Below, piece after piece: positions 61,702-64,000 of a stretch of DNA of 64,000 nt. The position numbers and the translations under genes are program-made. The notes below the pieces were generated by a model, which was given only the letters and a program-made list of their open reading frames with translations, searched no databases and was not told the DNA's origin. The stretch is from Chrysomallon squamiferum (Eukaryota > Mollusca > Gastropoda > Neomphalida > Peltospiridae): positions 595,775 through 659,774 of the forward strand of contig CM022679.1 in the NCBI GenBank assembly GCA_012295275.1, given 5' to 3'. Positions within the stretch are counted from its first letter, which is position 1. The number at the start of each line of letters is the position of its first letter.

Positions 61702-64000
61702 TATAAAGTGAGGAATAATGTGGCCATAATCTACATATGACAAAACAACATGAGAATTTTGCCTGTGCCATCCTTTATCAGTTTCTTAATGATAAATTAT
61801 TATAAACTAAAAAACTCTGATTGTCATTAAGTCTGCTTTTTCTCATTGCAGAAGGTTGTCAGGAGGCATGTTGGTGGTGGGGGGGAACGTTGTCATGGTT
61901 GAAAAAGATTTGAATTGCAGTATTTATGACCACATTTAAAAACCATTTTGTCTTCAACTGTTGAAGATCTAGTTCAATAAATTAACTTGTATTATTATTC
62001 ATTCTCTGTCACTAATTTCATATGTCAAGCACACTTGTAGTAAAAATAGTGTGATTATCAGATTAGCAATAATTCGCTTTCATTACTTTTTTCTTTCTTT
62101 TTTTAATAATACTTTTACTGTTTGATAATTATTTACCTGATAGTTGCAGTATCACTATGTTACTGATTAATATTCTGTATTTATTCTCTAGTGCTCGTGT
62201 GTCTGTTTGGAGTATTTATTGTTATCATAGTATACTGAAGTAGCAAACTGCTATTCATCCATTTACATTTGTAATTAACTAAGCTTGGAGCATTTTACTA
62301 GGTACTCAAATAGCAATATAATTACAGATGTCAAATATTTGGTTCAGTAGAAATATGAAATAACTAAATTTCTTATTCAAGAATCTTCTTTATGTTGTTT
62401 GTTTTTGTCTTAAATGTTGACAGGATACAGCAATTTACAGCAAAAAGTAAAATAAATAAAATAACACCAAAGTGTGACTTTTTTGTCCACATGTACTTAA
62501 GTATGTCTGTCCGTCCACTGAATATTTGTTGTTTATAATAAAAGATTGTAGATTGAGTGATCTTTTCAGTGTCTTTGAATTTGTCAGAATTATATCTAGT
62601 TCTAAATTAGGATAATTTTTAAAAATTGAATTATTTTTATTGTTTTATTTTCAGTTTTACCATTTTATGGGCAATTTTAATTCATTTGACAGAACGAATT
62701 TAATGTACATAGAGTAACTTACCTTGAACAATATGCATCTTAAAAATATTTATTCCAGTGTTGTGCAAGTGAGATGCTAATCCTTTTGTATGTGAATCTC
62801 ATTTTTTTTTTTATTATTATTCTGGTGTAGAGCAAACAGAAAAATTTATTTGGAACTTCATTCATCGAATATAAATGCAAATTATATACAGCTATTTCCC
62901 AACTTACCATCTTAGCAATTTATTACTGTCCATAAAAAATAAGGTAAATGAAAAAAATGTATTTACTGTATGCACTGTCTGGCAGAATAGAAAATGCTGA
63001 ATAGTATTTCAAACTTTAGTAAATTCTGAGTTAGGTCTGGTTGGTCACTGTTATCTGGGGTAAGCAAGGGACATAAATATAAAATAAAATTTTAAAAGTA
63101 ATATATTCATTCACTACTGTATGCAACCAAATTGGTTTTTTTAATGCTTTTTATAGATAGTATGCAGTAGTCATACATTATTACTGTTTCATTAAATAAT
63201 CATTATTTGATCCACATATTTGTATATTATAATTGATTTTGTTGGAAGTAGAATTACATAAACATATGGAACTCAGGGTAAATTTCTGTTTGCTGTATGC
63301 CCATTTTATATTTTTGACTATTTGTTTTTGTCTTTTTTGTCTTAAATTGGCTAAATTTTATTTATTAAAATTATTTATTAGCTACAGGAGGAGAGATCAT
63401 TATTTGTATGGTAGAAATATTTTACTTTTTCTTCTGTTACTATTTTATATTTTTAATTTTTTTTTTTTTTTTTTTAAATTGGTTAAATTTATTTATTAAA
63501 ATTATTTATTAGCTCCAGGAGGAGAGATAATTATTTGTATGGTACAAACAAATTACTCTTTCTTCTGATATCTGGGTTTTTTTTGTACTACTTTTGTCGT
63601 TTGAAATTGTTTCTTTTTTTTGGTCTCATTTTCTCAGTTTGGAGGTAATAACATATTCCTGGTGAATCATATAATTATTATTATTATTTATATTTGCTTA
63701 ATTTATTACATTTTTATTATGTTATACTACTAGAATGCTTCATTGTTTAACATTAATTTTATACAATACTTAGTTCATAAAATAAATATTGTTGTGAACA
63801 AAATGATTGCCTTTGATTTGTCTTTAAACATGTTTAGTCCGTGGATGTTGACGTTTCTCTGAGATGTATTTATCTACAGAAAAAAAGAAGAAAAACAACA
63901 ACAGATATCTGTCACTGTTTTGGAGATTCCTGTATTTTGTGTTTATAACATTTTTGGTTTGATCTTTATCAGATAAAGCAGAGATATCTCAGAGATAGAT
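61702..64000. other. 3' UTR of the SUN gene and downstream intergenic DNA
   Basis: The SUN 3' UTR probably ends after AATAAA at 61976-61981. Beyond that only AT-rich DNA was seen, with a two-copy repeat of about 65 bp at 63345-63545. Confidence 0.55.
63345..63548. repeat. Two-copy direct repeat
   Basis: ttattagctacaggaggaga and its surroundings (about 65 bp from aaattggctaaa to tttgtatggta) recur about 126 bp later with a few substitutions, separated by a poly(T) tract. Confidence 0.9.

Overview
This is eukaryotic, almost certainly invertebrate metazoan nuclear DNA: AT-rich, with short phase-consistent exons, GT-AG introns mostly of 0.1-2 kb, and very many micro- and minisatellites. The gene set is animal (V-ATPase a subunit, RhoGDI, adrenodoxin reductase, SUN protein). 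A mollusc or other lophotrochozoan fits the style, but that placement is a guess. No prokaryotic-type operon, CRISPR array or intact active mobile element was seen. Coordinates of exons come from reading splice sites and checking that codon phase is kept across every junction.

Layout. (1) 1-14560, minus strand: V-type H+-ATPase 116 kDa subunit a, 15 coding exons, with the C-terminus cut off by the left edge; introns are packed with tandem repeats. The likely noncoding first exon and promoter lie near 14501-14580 and carry two adjacent MiT/TFE-type E-boxes. (2) 15472-26533, plus strand, divergent from the first gene: a 15-exon gene for an apparently unusual protein of about 1353 residues. It has three HHCC integrase-type zinc-binding modules, one decayed retroviral-type integrase core, an AT-hook and seven C2H2 zinc fingers; it looks like a domesticated integrase turned into a DNA-binding protein. 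(3) 32764-35300, minus strand: Rho GDP-dissociation inhibitor, 4 coding exons, complete, 200 aa. (4) 37225-44392, plus strand: mitochondrial NADPH:adrenodoxin oxidoreductase (FDXR), 12 coding exons. (5) 50548-61701, plus strand: SUN-domain inner nuclear membrane protein, 21 coding exons, about 935 aa. The genes between them are unrelated housekeeping functions; nothing suggests they form one pathway.

The most striking structural signal is that many tandem repeat arrays start inside an exon and run into the intron, so that the real splice site and a few exon bases are copied many times: 38 copies at FDXR exon 4, nine exact 52-bp copies at exon 5 of the zinc-finger gene, seven 32-bp copies, a 1.8-kb array and a 13-copy acceptor array in the V-ATPase gene, plus several two-copy cases. 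Two further duplications fall inside coding sequence and break frame (V-ATPase exon 2, 49 bp; FDXR exon 8, 64 bp), and the zinc-finger gene has a 4-nt insertion. These lesions sit in otherwise well conserved genes, so they are either assembly errors in repeats, allele-specific lesions, or real variants; the sequence alone cannot decide.

Intergenic stretches (11.8-14.5, 26.6-32.7, 35.3-37.2, 44.4-50.5 and 61.7-64 kb) hold low-complexity DNA, a few tRNA-like short-repeat remnants, a possible decayed LTR-element fragment and one large hairpin.
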